Assembly: GCF_011602485.2 (NCBI RefSeq) | Contig: NZ_CP050022.2 | Coordinates: 4,918,001-4,982,000 of the forward strand | Direction: 5' to 3' | Length of the DNA stretch: 64,000 nt | From: Bradyrhizobium sp. 1(2017) | Lineage (GTDB): Bacteria > Pseudomonadota > Alphaproteobacteria > Rhizobiales > Xanthobacteraceae | Shown here: in pieces, positions 44,156 to 53,889 of the stretch | How the letters are laid out: each line of letters begins with the position of its first letter | How positions within the stretch are numbered: the first letter of the stretch is position 1 | Notes under the pieces: model-generated | The model's input: the letters and a program-made list of their open reading frames with translations, nothing else | The model's database searches: none | Told to the model about the DNA's origin: nothing | Position numbers and translations under genes: made by a program

Positions 44156-45166
44156 ATGAACCGTATCCTCCCGGCCGCGCTCGCCGCAGTCCTCCTCACC
44201 GCCCCACTCGCTTCCGCCAACGCCGCCGACGCCGCGCCGCGCGAACCCTATGGCATCGCGCTCGAAGGTTTTGCCTATCCCTATCCCGTGCACCTCCTGC
44301 CGCTCGTCAATGACGGCGAGCAGCTCAGCATGGCCTATATGGATGTGTCTCCCGCGCAGCCGAACGGACGCACTGTCGTGCTGCTGCACGGACGCAATTT
44401 CCCGTCGAGCTACTGGGCTCCCGTCATCAAGATGCTGGGCGAGGCCGGTTTCCGTGTCGTGGTGCCGGATCAGATCGGCTTCGGCAAATCGTCCAAGCCG
44501 GCCGGTGAGCTCCATTTCGACAATCTGGCGCGCAACACCATTGCGCTGCTCGATCACCTCAAGATCGACAAGGCCGAGGTCGTCGCCCATTCGCTCGGTG
44601 GCATGCTGGGCACGCGCATCGCCCGCGCCTATCCCGACCGTGTCGCCCATCTGGTGCTGACCGCACCGATCGGGCTCGAGGACTACCGCCTCTATGTGCC
44701 GCCGACGCCGACGGACAAGATGATCGAGACCGAGGACAAGCTCACCGCGGAGGGATATCGCAAGCAGCTCCAGACCAATTATGCGATCAAGCTGCCGCCG
44801 GAGGCGATCACCCCGTTCATCGATGCCCGTTTCAACATCAAGGGCAGTCCCGATTATCCGCGCTGGCTGCGCGCCTTCGTCAGCTCCGGCCAGATGATCT
44901 ATCGCGAGCCGGTGGCGCATGAGATCCCGCTCATCACGGTGCCGACGCTGTTCGTGATGGGCGCCGACGACCACAACGCGCCGGGCCGACCGCTCGCGCC
45001 GGAGGCGCTGCGCGCAAGAATGGGGCAGAACGCCGAGCTCGCGAAGGCGCTTGCCGCGAAGATGCCAAATGCGCGAGCCGAAGTGATTCCGGATACCGGC
45101 CATCTCGTCTTCCTAGAGGCGCCCGAGAAGTACAGGGAACTGGTGCTGGGCTTTCTCGGCCGCTAG
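44156..45166 (+). CDS. Secreted alpha/beta hydrolase
   Basis: The 336-residue protein has a signal peptide (residues 1-23, ending ASANA). The fold signatures are LLHGRNFPSSYW (oxyanion HG), the nucleophile elbow AHSLGGMLG with Ser near residue 145, the acid in VMGADDHNAPG and the His in DTGHLVFLEAPE. It is a periplasmic esterase, lipase or epoxide-hydrolase-like enzyme; the substrate is unknown. The start has a weak ribosome site (AGAGACCCCC). Confidence 0.88.
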   Translation: MNRILPAALAAVLLTAPLASANAADAAPREPYGIALEGFAYPYPVHLLPLVNDGEQLSMAYMDVSPAQPNGRTVVLLHGRNFPSSYWAPVIKMLGEAGFRVVVPDQIGFGKSSKPAGELHFDNLARNTIALLDHLKIDKAEVVAHSLGGMLGTRIARAYPDRVAHLVLTAPIGLEDYRLYVPPTPTDKMIETEDKLTAEGYRKQLQTNYAIKLPPEAITPFIDARFNIKGSPDYPRWLRAFVSSGQMIYREPVAHEIPLITVPTLFVMGADDHNAPGRPLAPEALRARMGQNAELAKALAAKMPNARAEVIPDTGHLVFLEAPEKYRELVLGFLGR

Positions 45167-45224
45167 AGCGTTTTCGCGCGAAGTGGCGACCGGTTCGCGC
45201 GAAAACACGTCAAAGCCAAAGGAT

Positions 45225-45260
45225 CTAGAGACCGATCAGATTCATCTGAACGGTCTCTAG
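45225..45260. repeat. Near-perfect 36-nt palindrome
   Basis: CTAGAGACCG-A-TCAGAT-TC-ATCTGA-A-CGGTCTCTAG forms a 16-bp stem with one A-A mismatch and a TC loop. It lies 58 bp after the hydrolase stop, in a segment that also has GTTTTCGCGCGAA and TTCGCGCGAAAAC facing each other (45173-45185 and 45194-45206). It is probably an intergenic repeat and may shape the mRNA end. Confidence 0.7.
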
Positions 45261-45452
45261 CGCCATCGCCGTCGCCTGAGGCCGTATGCGGGGAACGTTC
45301 ATGCCGCATTCAGGTCATGATTGGCAGGTTTGGATCGCGACGTGCCGGCACGTTTCTCCAATTTTAACGTGTCGAATCGTATCTCTTGATTCATTGTGCG
45401 CCACAAGCGCCATCCCACTAAGCCTGCCCCCCAGGACGAGAAGGAAGATCAA

Positions 45453-45704
45453 ATGAAATATCTGTTCGCAGCCGTCGTGCTCGCCAGCACGGTCGTCGGG
45501 TTCAGCGAGATGGCCAGTGCCGCCGGCGGTTGCGGCCCCGGCTGGTATCGCGGCGCCTATGGCGGCTGCCGTCCGATGCGCGGCGCGGTCGTCGTGCGTC
45601 CCGCGCCCGTGGTGGTTGCTCCGGCTCCGGTCGTCGTGGTGCCCCGCGCACGCGTGTGCCCCTACGGCTTCCGCTGGTACGCCGGCCGCTGCCGCCCGAT
45701 CTGA
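45453..45704 (+). CDS. Small secreted GCG_CRPN-type protein
   Basis: The 83-residue protein has a signal peptide (residues 1-22, ending ASA) and then GGCGPGWYRGAYGGCRPM, the Gly-Cys-Gly...Cys-Arg-Pro prefix of the GCG_CRPN family, followed by a Val/Pro/Ala repeat (VVVRPAPVVVAPAPVVVV) and a second Cys pair (VCPYGFRWYAGRCRP). The four Cys may form two disulfides. The family is exported and of unknown function. The ATG follows GAAGGAAGATCAA, and a terminator stands downstream. Confidence 0.75.
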   Translation: MKYLFAAVVLASTVVGFSEMASAAGGCGPGWYRGAYGGCRPMRGAVVVRPAPVVVAPAPVVVVPRARVCPYGFRWYAGRCRPI

Positions 45705-45722
45705 TCTCCTTCGCATTGCAAG

Positions 45723-45763
45723 ATGGCCGCGCGGCATCCGCCTGCGCGGCCATTTTCGTTTTT
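45723..45763 (+). terminator. Rho-independent terminator
   Basis: ATGGCCGCGC (45723-45732) pairs with GCGCGGCCAT (45744-45753) around an 11-base loop, followed by TTTCGTTTTT. Confidence 0.85.
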
Positions 45764-45861
45764 GAAGCCTTTTTCGTTTCCGTCACCGAATCGGCGTGCC
45801 TCCAGAATCGAAACGGGGACCGCCAGCGGCGATCCCCGTCCCATCCGCGAACTTCGCGAGC

Positions 45862-46146
45862 TTACCAGTGATGACGGCGGTGCCAGCGCCGGCGATGACG
45901 CCGCCAATGACGATGGCGCCAGCCCCAGTGGCGATGATGGCCATGCCAATGAACCTGTTCGGGCGTCAGCTTGGCGGCTTCGTCGCTGGTGGTGACTGCG
46001 GGATGAGCGTCGGCATTGCCTTGCGGCATGCGGGCGGGATCACCGACCGGCTGCGGAGACAGCGGTGCTGCCTGCGCAGTCGCGGCAAAGGCAGCGGCTC
46101 CCGCCGTAATGCCCAATGCAAGTTTCAAAAAGTTCCGGCGCTCCAT
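45862..46146 (-). CDS. Small exported His/Arg/Trp-rich protein
   Basis: The 94-residue protein begins MERRNFLKLALGITAGAAAF, a twin-arginine-type signal, with cleavage near QAA. A middle region precedes a C-terminal third made of His, Arg and Trp repeats (HGHHRHWGWRHRHWRRHRRR, here trimmed). The His cluster could bind metal ions. The ATG at 46146 follows GAGGAAGAAAATT. Function unknown. Confidence 0.68.
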   Translation of the reverse strand: MERRNFLKLALGITAGAAAFAATAQAAPLSPQPVGDPARMPQGNADAHPAVTTSDEAAKLTPEQVHWHGHHRHWGWRHRHWRRHRRRWHRRHHW

Positions 46147-46276
46147 AATTTTCTTCCTCGTTGGATCATCGTGCCTGTGATGCAGGGGCAGTGTCGCGGC
46201 CACGACATGAACCGAAGCTGAATCGCGCGTTCAGACTCACGATGAGCAAGATGAAGAATTCTTAGGCCGGAGATCG

Positions 46277-46591
46277 CTAGGTCGCGAACGCCTGCGCCAG
46301 CACCAGAGTCTCGCGCGTGCGCGTCACATCGGGCCAGTCGCGGTTGAAATCCGCAACGAGCTGCTTCAGGGCGTCGCCCTTGAGCATCGCCGCAAGCTTC
46401 GCCTCGTCATCGAATTGATACATCGCCTGATGCACCGAGGGATCGTCCAGGCTCCAGAACCGCAAGGCCTTGCTGACGCCGAAAGCCTTCACCGCGTCGG
46501 GCAGATGTTCCCGTTCGTACCATCGGTCGAAGGCAGCGCGCTTGCTGGCATCGGTGACAATGGCGCGGACGACGAAAAACGCAGCAGACAT
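46277..46591 (-). CDS. Hypothetical dimeric alpha/beta-barrel (EthD-like) protein
   Basis: The 104-residue protein has a ferredoxin-like pattern: AAFFVVRAIVTDASKRAAF, DRWYEREHLPDAVKAFGV and ALRFWSLDDP, then ADFNRDWPDVTRTRETLVLAQ. The RWYEREHLPD segment recalls EthD and related dimeric barrel families in which a Tyr/His pair is catalytic. Substrate unknown; no operon partners. Confidence 0.65.
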   Translation of the reverse strand: MSAAFFVVRAIVTDASKRAAFDRWYEREHLPDAVKAFGVSKALRFWSLDDPSVHQAMYQFDDEAKLAAMLKGDALKQLVADFNRDWPDVTRTRETLVLAQAFAT

Positions 46592-46720
46592 CGGATTTCC
46601 TCCTGTTGTTTAGGGCAAGACTAGCCGCTTCGGCGGCCGGCGACAAAAGAGTTCGTGCCGGTGTCGGAACGGGCGCCCTTCGTCCGTCCTTTGCACGAAC
46701 CAGGACACGGAGACAGCAAA

Positions 46721-47380
46721 ATGGCCGACCTCACCCTGACCACCTTCGATTGGGTTCCCGAGCCGCCGCGAGGCTTCGTGCGCGACCTTCGCGTGCGCTG
46801 GGCGCTGGAAGAAGCCGCCTTGCCCTATCGCGTCGCCAGCGCCCCGTTCGACGATCGCGGGCCTCTGCACCTCGCGCACCAGCCATTCGGCCAGGTTCCG
46901 TGGCTGACCGACGGCGACGTCTCGATCTTCGAGACCGGCGCGATCCTGCTGCACCTCGGCCAGCGTAGCGATAAGCTGATGCCCTCGGATCCGCGCGGTC
47001 GCGCTGAAGCGACGAAATGGGTGTTCGCGGCGCTCAATTCGGTGGAGATGGCCAGCCTGCCCTGGGCAATGTCGAAGTTCATGGGACATCCGACCGACAC
47101 GCCGGCGTGGAAATTCGTGGACGACTTCTTCAAGCTTCGGCTCAAGCATCTCGAGCCGATGTTGGCCAGCCGCGAATGGCTGGCGGGCTCGTTCTCCGTC
47201 GCCGACATCCTGATGGCCGACGTGCTGCGTCCCGCCAATGGCTTCGATGGGCTCGTGGACCATCCGGCCTGCCGCGCCTACCTCGCGCGCGCCACCGCCC
47301 GCCCGGCTTTCGCCAAGGCCCACGCCGACCAGATGGCGCATTTCGCGGCGGCGGATAAGGCGCGCTCGCAGGGCGGATGA
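46721..47380 (+). CDS. Glutathione S-transferase family protein
   Basis: The 219-residue protein has an N-terminal thioredoxin-like domain and an all-helical C-terminal domain. GST markers are FGQVPWLTDGDVSIFETGAILLHL (cis-Pro and Ser-type gamma-Glu site, shown only as the signature) near 50-73 and SVADILMADVLR near 161-172. The usual N-terminal catalytic Ser, Tyr or Cys is not obvious (RDLRVRWALEE). The ATG follows CGGAGACAGCAAA. It stands alone. Confidence 0.87.
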   Translation: MADLTLTTFDWVPEPPRGFVRDLRVRWALEEAALPYRVASAPFDDRGPLHLAHQPFGQVPWLTDGDVSIFETGAILLHLGQRSDKLMPSDPRGRAEATKWVFAALNSVEMASLPWAMSKFMGHPTDTPAWKFVDDFFKLRLKHLEPMLASREWLAGSFSVADILMADVLRPANGFDGLVDHPACRAYLARATARPAFAKAHADQMAHFAAADKARSQGG

Positions 47381-47425
47381 GCGACAGCGTAATTCGCCAC
47401 GTCTCGATCCGGTGATGAAGGCTTT

Positions 47426-47476
47426 GGTGGGTTACGCCGGCGGACCGCGCTTCGCGCGGCCGCGGGCCAACCTACC
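47426..47476. repeat. Short element with GGTGGGTT ends
   Basis: GGTGGGTT (47426-47433) faces AACCTACC (47469-47476; one mismatch in the pairing), with a GCGCTTCGCGC dyad inside. It lies in the 108-bp gap between two convergent genes. Confidence 0.6.
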
Positions 47477-47488
47477 TATGGCACCGCG

Positions 47489-47836
47489 TCAGACCAGCTT
47501 CAGCGGCGCATCGGTAACCAGGCGGAGATCGATGCTCCCGATCAACGCCGCGCGCTGCGCTTCCGCAGCACTGATGGCCTCGTCCGTCTGCCGCAGCGTG
47601 CTGATGTTCGACCCCAGCGAAACGATTCCGCCGAGCACCAAGGCGATCGATCCGAGCGCGGCGGTCTGGCCTGTCCCCAGCAGGCCGAGAATCGTGATCA
47701 GCAGCAGCGCGGCCCCGCCGCCGATCGCGATCTTGGAGGCCAGGATGTACTTCCGGCAGCGTTCGGCGATCTCGGCGAGCGCCTCGATCCGATCTTCGAT
47801 GTCGGAGATTTCGTCGGTCGGATCGTCTTCGGTCAT
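47489..47836 (-). CDS. Hypothetical two-helix membrane protein
   Basis: The 115-residue protein has an acidic N-terminal coiled-coil-like stretch (TDEISDIEDRIEALAEIAER), two hydrophobic segments (IAIGGGAALLLITILGLLG near 36-54 and AALGSIALVLGGIVSLG near 59-75) and a second helical part (TLRQTDEAISAAEAQRAALIG). It resembles small helical-hairpin membrane proteins. Function unknown. Confidence 0.65.
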   Translation of the reverse strand: MTEDDPTDEISDIEDRIEALAEIAERCRKYILASKIAIGGGAALLLITILGLLGTGQTAALGSIALVLGGIVSLGSNISTLRQTDEAISAAEAQRAALIGSIDLRLVTDAPLKLV

Positions 47837-47855
47837 GGGAATTCAGCAACAATTG

Positions 47856-47925
47856 GTAGCCCGCAGCGAAGCGACATGCGGGACCTGTGCAAAGACCCGG
47901 ATGTCGCTACGCTCATCCGGGCTAC
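47856..47925. repeat. Short element with GTAGCCCG ends
   Basis: GTAGCCCG (47856-47863) and CGGGCTAC (47918-47925) are exact inverted ends. The interior holds GCGACATGCGGG and CCCGGATGTCGCTACGCTC blocks. It lies immediately downstream of the carboxylase gene. Confidence 0.7.
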
Positions 47926-47931
47926 GTGTCC

Positions 47932-49464
<1,533 letters not shown>

Positions 49465-49613
49465 TTGCTCCCGCCAGTTCTTAACTAAGCCACACTTGCC
49501 GGGGGTTCTAACACGGCATTTTGCGACCCGGGAAGCCGCTTTCGGGACCGCAGGGCTGCCTTGCCGCAGCGTGAAAGCGCAAGGAATTTCAAAGTTTTGC
49601 CTGGGAGACGAAG

Positions 49614-50018
49614 ATGGACGACCGAGCGACCGAAACAGGAGCTGCGACAGGCGGCGTCAATATCCTGCTTCGCCTGGAGGGCCTGACCCTGTTCGCAGGC
49701 ATGGTGATGCTCTACGCGGCCTGGGGCGGCTCGTGGCTGGTGTTCGCCCTGCTCTTCTTCGTCCCGGATTTGAGCTTCCTGGCATACCTGTCCGACGCCC
49801 GGTTCGGCGCGATGATCTACAACGCCGCCCACAGCTACATGCTGCCGGTGACGCTGCTGACGCTGGGCTTCGGCCTCGCCTCGCCGCTCACCCTGTCCAT
49901 CGCCTTGATCTGGCTCGCCCATATCGGCATCGACCGGGCGCTCGGCTATGGGTTGAAATATTCGGCAGGATTCGGCTTCACCCATCTCGGCCGGATCGGC
50001 CGGCAGAAGGGCGCCTGA
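49614..50018 (+). CDS. DUF4260 membrane protein
   Basis: The 134-residue protein has four hydrophobic helices and the family pattern [18 protein letters not shown], then [25 protein letters not shown] and the C-terminal [24 protein letters not shown]. Function is unknown. It starts just after GAGACGAAG and is divergent from the carboxylase subunit gene. Confidence 0.85.
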   Translation: MDDRATETGAATGGVNILLRLEGLTLFAGMVMLYAAWGGSWLVFALLFFVPDLSFLAYLSDARFGAMIYNAAHSYMLPVTLLTLGFGLASPLTLSIALIWLAHIGIDRALGYGLKYSAGFGFTHLGRIGRQKGA

Positions 50019-50171
50019 TCCCCGCGCGCTGCCCAAATTAGGTGACCCGGCCCGGTTGACCGGGCAAGCCGATTCAGGCTTGCTCCTGGCTCGCGATCAG
50101 GCGCCGAATGTTGCGTGAGCTCAGTCGGTACGGCGGTGGTCATTGGCTCAAGCATCACGCAATCATCTCAG

Positions 50172-50768
50172 ATGTCCGCGACGGTCGTCCCCCTGCCGCC
50201 GAAGCCGTCGTCCGAAACCATCGACTTCCTGCGGCGCATGGCCAGCATGGTGTCGGGGCGGAACGGCGAGATGCTGCTGCGTGCAGCAAGCCTGATCGAG
50301 TCGCTGGCGCAACGGGCGATGTCGGCCGAGCGGCTCTATCACGAGCAACAGATCGAAAGCACGCGCAGCGCAGAGCTCCGAAAGGCCGCCGAGCTGGCCT
50401 CCGACGCCATGGCCGGCCAGATCGCGGCGCTGCGGACGCAGCTCGCCGAGGTCACCGCAGCGGCCGCGGCCGAGCGGGCCGCCTTCGATACCGAGCGCGG
50501 CAAGGTGCTCATGCTCATGCAGGATGCCGAAAGCCATATCGGCAAGCTGACAACCGAGCTCGATACGCTGCGCGCCTCCGTCGACAGTTTCAACGAGACC
50601 GTGGTCTCCGTGCCGATCGAGGTGCTGCGGCTGGCGCGGACGCAGTTTGATTATCTGTCGAACGGTTTTGCGAGACGCGGCGACGTGGTCTCGCAGGCGA
50701 TGAGCGAGATCGGCGGCTTTGCGATCGACCAGACGCTGACGCCGAAGAAGACGGCCGATCCTGCTTGA
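50172..50768 (+). CDS. Hypothetical coiled-coil protein
   Basis: The protein of about 198 residues is dominated by a helical stretch rich in Ala, Glu, Arg and Gln with heptad character (residues about 50-150, e.g. AAELASDAMAGQIAALRTQL). It lacks a signal peptide, membrane helix or Cys. The end, SEIGGFAIDQTLTPKKTADPA, is not helical. Start is uncertain: ATG at 50172 and GTG at 50115 are in frame, both with weak ribosome sites. No family is recognised. Confidence 0.55.
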   Translation: MSATVVPLPPKPSSETIDFLRRMASMVSGRNGEMLLRAASLIESLAQRAMSAERLYHEQQIESTRSAELRKAAELASDAMAGQIAALRTQLAEVTAAAAAERAAFDTERGKVLMLMQDAESHIGKLTTELDTLRASVDSFNETVVSVPIEVLRLARTQFDYLSNGFARRGDVVSQAMSEIGGFAIDQTLTPKKTADPA

Positions 50769-50839
50769 AAAGGACGCGCGCCAAATTGACAGCGCGCGCA
50801 CCGGTTGTTCTACTGCCCAAAAATCAAATGGAGGATCCA

Positions 50840-51844
50840 ATGCCGACGATAGTCCGCGTCGCCGCGACGGTTGTTGCGCTGTGCGCTTCGTCACTGCTCC
50901 CCGGCATCGAGGCCAACGCGCAATCCCTCCCCAAGGAAGTCGCCACGCGCGCCGAGATCTATCCGATCCCTTCGCTCACCCTCTCCGATCAGCAATTCCT
51001 CAGCGGCGATGCGGCGGCCGGCAAGCCGGTGACAGTGGCGGGCGAACTCCGCGTGGCCCAGGGCACCGGCAAGCTTCCCGTGGTGGTGTTGATGCACGGC
51101 TCCAGCGGCGTCGGCGCCACCACCGAAGCCTGGGTCCACGCGTTCAATGCCATGGGCATCTCGACTTTCGTGATCGACGGCTTCACCGGCCGCGGGCTAA
51201 CAGTGGTGGGGCCGAACCAGGCCCTGCTCGGCCGGCTCAATCTGATCGTCGACATCTACCGCTCGCTTGAAATCCTGGCGAAGCATCCCCGCGTCGACCC
51301 CGACCGCATCGTGCTGATGGGCTTTTCGCGCGGCGGACAGGCGACGCTCTATGCGAGCCTCGACCGCTTTAACAAGCTCTGGAACAGGTCCGGCATCCAG
51401 TTCGCGGCTTACATTCCCTTCTATCCGGACTGCTCGACGACCTACGTTGGCGATAGCGAGGTCACCGCGCGCCCGATCCGCATCTTCCACGGCACGCCCG
51501 ACGACTACAATCCGGTGAAGAGCTGCAAGGCCTTCGTCGATCGGCTCAAGACTGCCGGGCGCGACGTGGTGCTGACCGAATACCCCGACAGCGCGCACGG
51601 ATTCGACAGCGGCCTGCTCGGCGCCAACACGGTCGCCGTCTCTGCCAATGCGCAAACGGTGCGCAACTGCAGCATCAAGGAAGGCGACGGCGGCGTGCTG
51701 ATGAACGGCGATACCAAAGCGCCGTTCTCGTACAAGGACAGCTGCGTCGAGCTCAACCCGCATGTCGGCGGCAATCCGAAGACGGCCGCTGAAGCGCGCA
51801 AGGCCGTCGAGGAGTTTTTGCAGGCGCTGTTCAAGCCGGGATAG
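50840..51844 (+). CDS. Secreted dienelactone-hydrolase-like alpha/beta hydrolase
   Basis: The 334-residue protein has a signal peptide (residues 1-28). The hydrolase fold shows VVVLMHGSSGVGATT (oxyanion loop), the nucleophile elbow LMGFSRGGQATL with Ser where dienelactone hydrolase has Cys, FHGTPDDYNP with an Asp and DSAHGFDSG with the His. It is an exported esterase or lactonase of unknown substrate. The start at 50840 follows ATGGAGGATCCA. Its stop lies 18 bp before a large hairpin shared with the next, convergent gene. Confidence 0.85.
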   Translation: MPTIVRVAATVVALCASSLLPGIEANAQSLPKEVATRAEIYPIPSLTLSDQQFLSGDAAAGKPVTVAGELRVAQGTGKLPVVVLMHGSSGVGATTEAWVHAFNAMGISTFVIDGFTGRGLTVVGPNQALLGRLNLIVDIYRSLEILAKHPRVDPDRIVLMGFSRGGQATLYASLDRFNKLWNRSGIQFAAYIPFYPDCSTTYVGDSEVTARPIRIFHGTPDDYNPVKSCKAFVDRLKTAGRDVVLTEYPDSAHGFDSGLLGANTVAVSANAQTVRNCSIKEGDGGVLMNGDTKAPFSYKDSCVELNPHVGGNPKTAAEARKAVEEFLQALFKPG

Positions 51845-51861
51845 GCTGGCGCGGCATACTC

Positions 51862-51939
51862 CGTCATTGCGAGCGCAGCGAAGCAATCCAGAGGAAAGAT
51901 TCTGGATTGCTTCGTCGCAAGAGCTCCTCGCAATGACGA
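51862..51939. repeat. Palindromic repeat between convergent genes, CGTCATTGCGAG family
   Basis: CGTCATTGCGAG (51862-51873) and CTCGCAATGACG (51928-51939) are exact inverted ends. GAAGCAATCCAG and CTGGATTGCTTC extend the stem inwards, with TCTTTCC/GGAAAGA at the tip. The stem can form in either transcript and may act as a transcript-end structure for both genes. Confidence 0.8.
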
Positions 51940-51942
51940 GCC

Positions 51943-52599
51943 TTACGGCTCGCCCGGCTTGAACGGCTCCTGCTTGTCCGGCGGCACCGTCTCCTCCGCC
52001 ATCGCGAGCAACATGGCGACCATCACGTAATTGCCGGCGACTGCGGTGAGGTCGACGATCTGCTGGTCGTTGAAGACCTTTTTCGCCCGCGCATAGGTCT
52101 CGTCGGTGACCTTCTTGGCCGTGGTGAGCTCGGTGACGAAGTCGTAGACGACGGCCTCGTCCTCGGCCATCTTCGACGGCCGCTTGTTGGCCTTCAGCTC
52201 CGCGATGATGTCGGCTGACAGGCCCGCCTTGGCCGCCAGCGGCGCATGCGCAAACCATTCCACTTGCGAACGCCACTGTCGCCCGATGATCAGGATCGCG
52301 AACTCGTTGAGCTTGACCGGGACCGACGTCTCCCAGCGCAGATAATGGAACAGGTCGAACAGGCGCTGGCCGAGCACGGGGCTGCGGATCATCGGATTGT
52401 AGGGCCCGCCGATGCCGACGCTCGACACCTTCATGATCTGCTCGCCGAGCGGCTTCTGCTTGGCGTCGAGCTGATCCATGGTGAGCTGCGGAAAGCGCGG
52501 CTCCTTGCTGGTGGCGGACCCGGCGAACATCGTGGCGGCGAGCCAGCCGCCCGCGGCGGCAAGCGTAAGCGACGACAGCCAGAGCGGCGTTGAGTTCAT
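51943..52599 (-). CDS. Carboxymuconolactone-decarboxylase (AhpD-like) family protein, membrane-anchored
   Basis: The 218-residue protein has an N-terminal hydrophobic segment (LSSLTLAAAGGWLAATMFA, near 9-27) and a CMD-type helical domain: KLNEFAILIIGRQWRSQVEW, then AELKANKRPSKMAEDEAVVYDFVTELT, shown for the pattern. The redox CxxC of AhpD proteins is absent (EWFAH at that site), so it is not an alkylhydroperoxidase of that type; the decarboxylase-like group is closer. Substrate unknown. Confidence 0.8.
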   Translation of the reverse strand: MNSTPLWLSSLTLAAAGGWLAATMFAGSATSKEPRFPQLTMDQLDAKQKPLGEQIMKVSSVGIGGPYNPMIRSPVLGQRLFDLFHYLRWETSVPVKLNEFAILIIGRQWRSQVEWFAHAPLAAKAGLSADIIAELKANKRPSKMAEDEAVVYDFVTELTTAKKVTDETYARAKKVFNDQQIVDLTAVAGNYVMVAMLLAMAEETVPPDKQEPFKPGEP

Positions 52600-52662
52600 T
52601 GCTATCCTCCCGATTCTTCTTTGGCGGGAGGATGCTAGTGCAGCGGCACCGGCGCGATAGCG

Positions 52663-53481
52663 CTAGATCGCGCCGATCTCGGCAAGGCAGGCCTGCGTCA
52701 ACGGCATGCGCTCGCTGACGAGGCGCGACTCCTTGCAATCCATGTTGAGCGCGAACACGGTGTGCGCCTCGCCCTTCTCCGCCCAGCCCACCATCCAGCC
52801 GAGCGACGGCTCGCCGCGCTCGGCGCCCAGCAGGCCCGACTTGGCGCGGATGACGCTCTCGCCGACCTTGGTCACGGGCAGGATGTCGCAGACGAGATCC
52901 TGGCTGCGCTTGGAGATCGGCAGCGCGCGGCGACGCAGCCGGTCGACGAAGTCGATCTGCTCGATCGGATCGATGCGCAAATTCCCGGTGAGCCAGAACT
53001 GGTCGATGCCGCCGCCGATGTCGCGGTTGCCGTAGTCGAACTCGTCGACAAATTTTTGCATCCGCTCCTGGCCGATGCGGCGCGCGATCTCCTGATAGAC
53101 CGGCACCGCGCTGACCGCGATCGCGCTGCGCAGCGTGTGATCCTTGTTCCAGGCCTCGATCGGGCGCTTCACGCCGTCCCACGGAAACACGTCCTTGTCG
53201 GGATCGGTGACCACGCCGGTCTCCAGCGCGATCAGCGAGTTCGGGATCTTGAAGGTCGAGGCCGGCAGCTTCCCCTCGCCCGAGCGCTCCTTGTCGGAGG
53301 CGACGATCAGATAGTCCTCGACCTTGTAGCCGACGAAGGTGCCTGACGTGCCGAGGTCGGTGAAGCGCTTGGCAAGGCTGTCGCGAATCTCGTTGCGCGG
53401 CGGCGCGACGTGAGCGAGCGCGCGTGACGGCACGATCGCAGCTGCGGCGAGAAGACCGAGGGTGGAACGGCGGGTGAGCAA
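52663..53481 (-). CDS. Class D beta-lactamase (OXA type)
   Basis: The 272-residue enzyme has a twin-arginine-like signal (LTRRSTLGLLAAAAI). All class D motifs are present and well spaced: S75-TFK78 (nucleophile and carbamylated Lys), S124-AV126, Y150-GN152 and K214-SG216; a Trp at 163 fits the one that shields the carbamate. It hydrolyses beta-lactams in the periplasm by acylating Ser75. It is chromosomal, with no integron or insertion sequence around it, so it looks like an intrinsic gene. Spectrum cannot be predicted from sequence. Confidence 0.9.
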   Translation of the reverse strand: MLTRRSTLGLLAAAAIVPSRALAHVAPPRNEIRDSLAKRFTDLGTSGTFVGYKVEDYLIVASDKERSGEGKLPASTFKIPNSLIALETGVVTDPDKDVFPWDGVKRPIEAWNKDHTLRSAIAVSAVPVYQEIARRIGQERMQKFVDEFDYGNRDIGGGIDQFWLTGNLRIDPIEQIDFVDRLRRRALPISKRSQDLVCDILPVTKVGESVIRAKSGLLGAERGEPSLGWMVGWAEKGEAHTVFALNMDCKESRLVSERMPLTQACLAEIGAI

Positions 53482-53625
53482 GCGTGATGTCCGTTGAACA
53501 GTGAAAGCGACGCGACCATGCCGCCGCTACGTGGTGAAACGATGACAGGCTGTCTTGGGCATGAACTCTTCGGGAGACCGCGGCGCGCTTTGCGCTAACG
53601 CGGCCGCTCGGGTCCGGATCATGCT

Positions 53626-53889
53626 CTACCGCCCCCGGCCCGACAGCCGCAGCACGAACACCAGCACTTCGGCAACAGCCTTGTAGAGGTCGGGCGGAAT
53701 CTCCTCTCCGAGCTCGACCTTGGAGAGGGCGCCGGCCAAAAGCTCGTTCTTCTCGATCGGGATGTCGTTGGCCTTGGCGATCTCGACGATCTTTTCGCCG
53801 ATCGTGCCCTTGCCCTTGGCGACGACGACCGGGGCGCCGGAGCCCTTCTCGTAGTGGAGGGCGATCGCGAGCTTGGATGGGTCGCTCAT
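53626..53889 (-). CDS. FlhX: FlhB C-terminal-domain homologue
   Basis: The 87-residue protein resembles the cytosolic tail of FlhB/YscU export-apparatus proteins: [21 protein letters not shown], then [46 protein letters not shown]. The NPTH autocleavage motif and membrane part are missing. Stand-alone FlhX proteins can partly replace the cleaved FlhB C-terminal fragment. Its ATGA start overlaps the fliK stop by four bases, so the two are translationally coupled. Confidence 0.85.
   Translation of the reverse strand: MSDPSKLAIALHYEKGSGAPVVVAKGKGTIGEKIVEIAKANDIPIEKNELLAGALSKVELGEEIPPDLYKAVAEVLVFVLRLSGRGR

Noticed and set aside
53626..53889. FlhX as a type III secretion (HrcU/YscU) gene
   Set aside because: It is only the tail domain, is coupled to fliK, and no injectisome genes are near.
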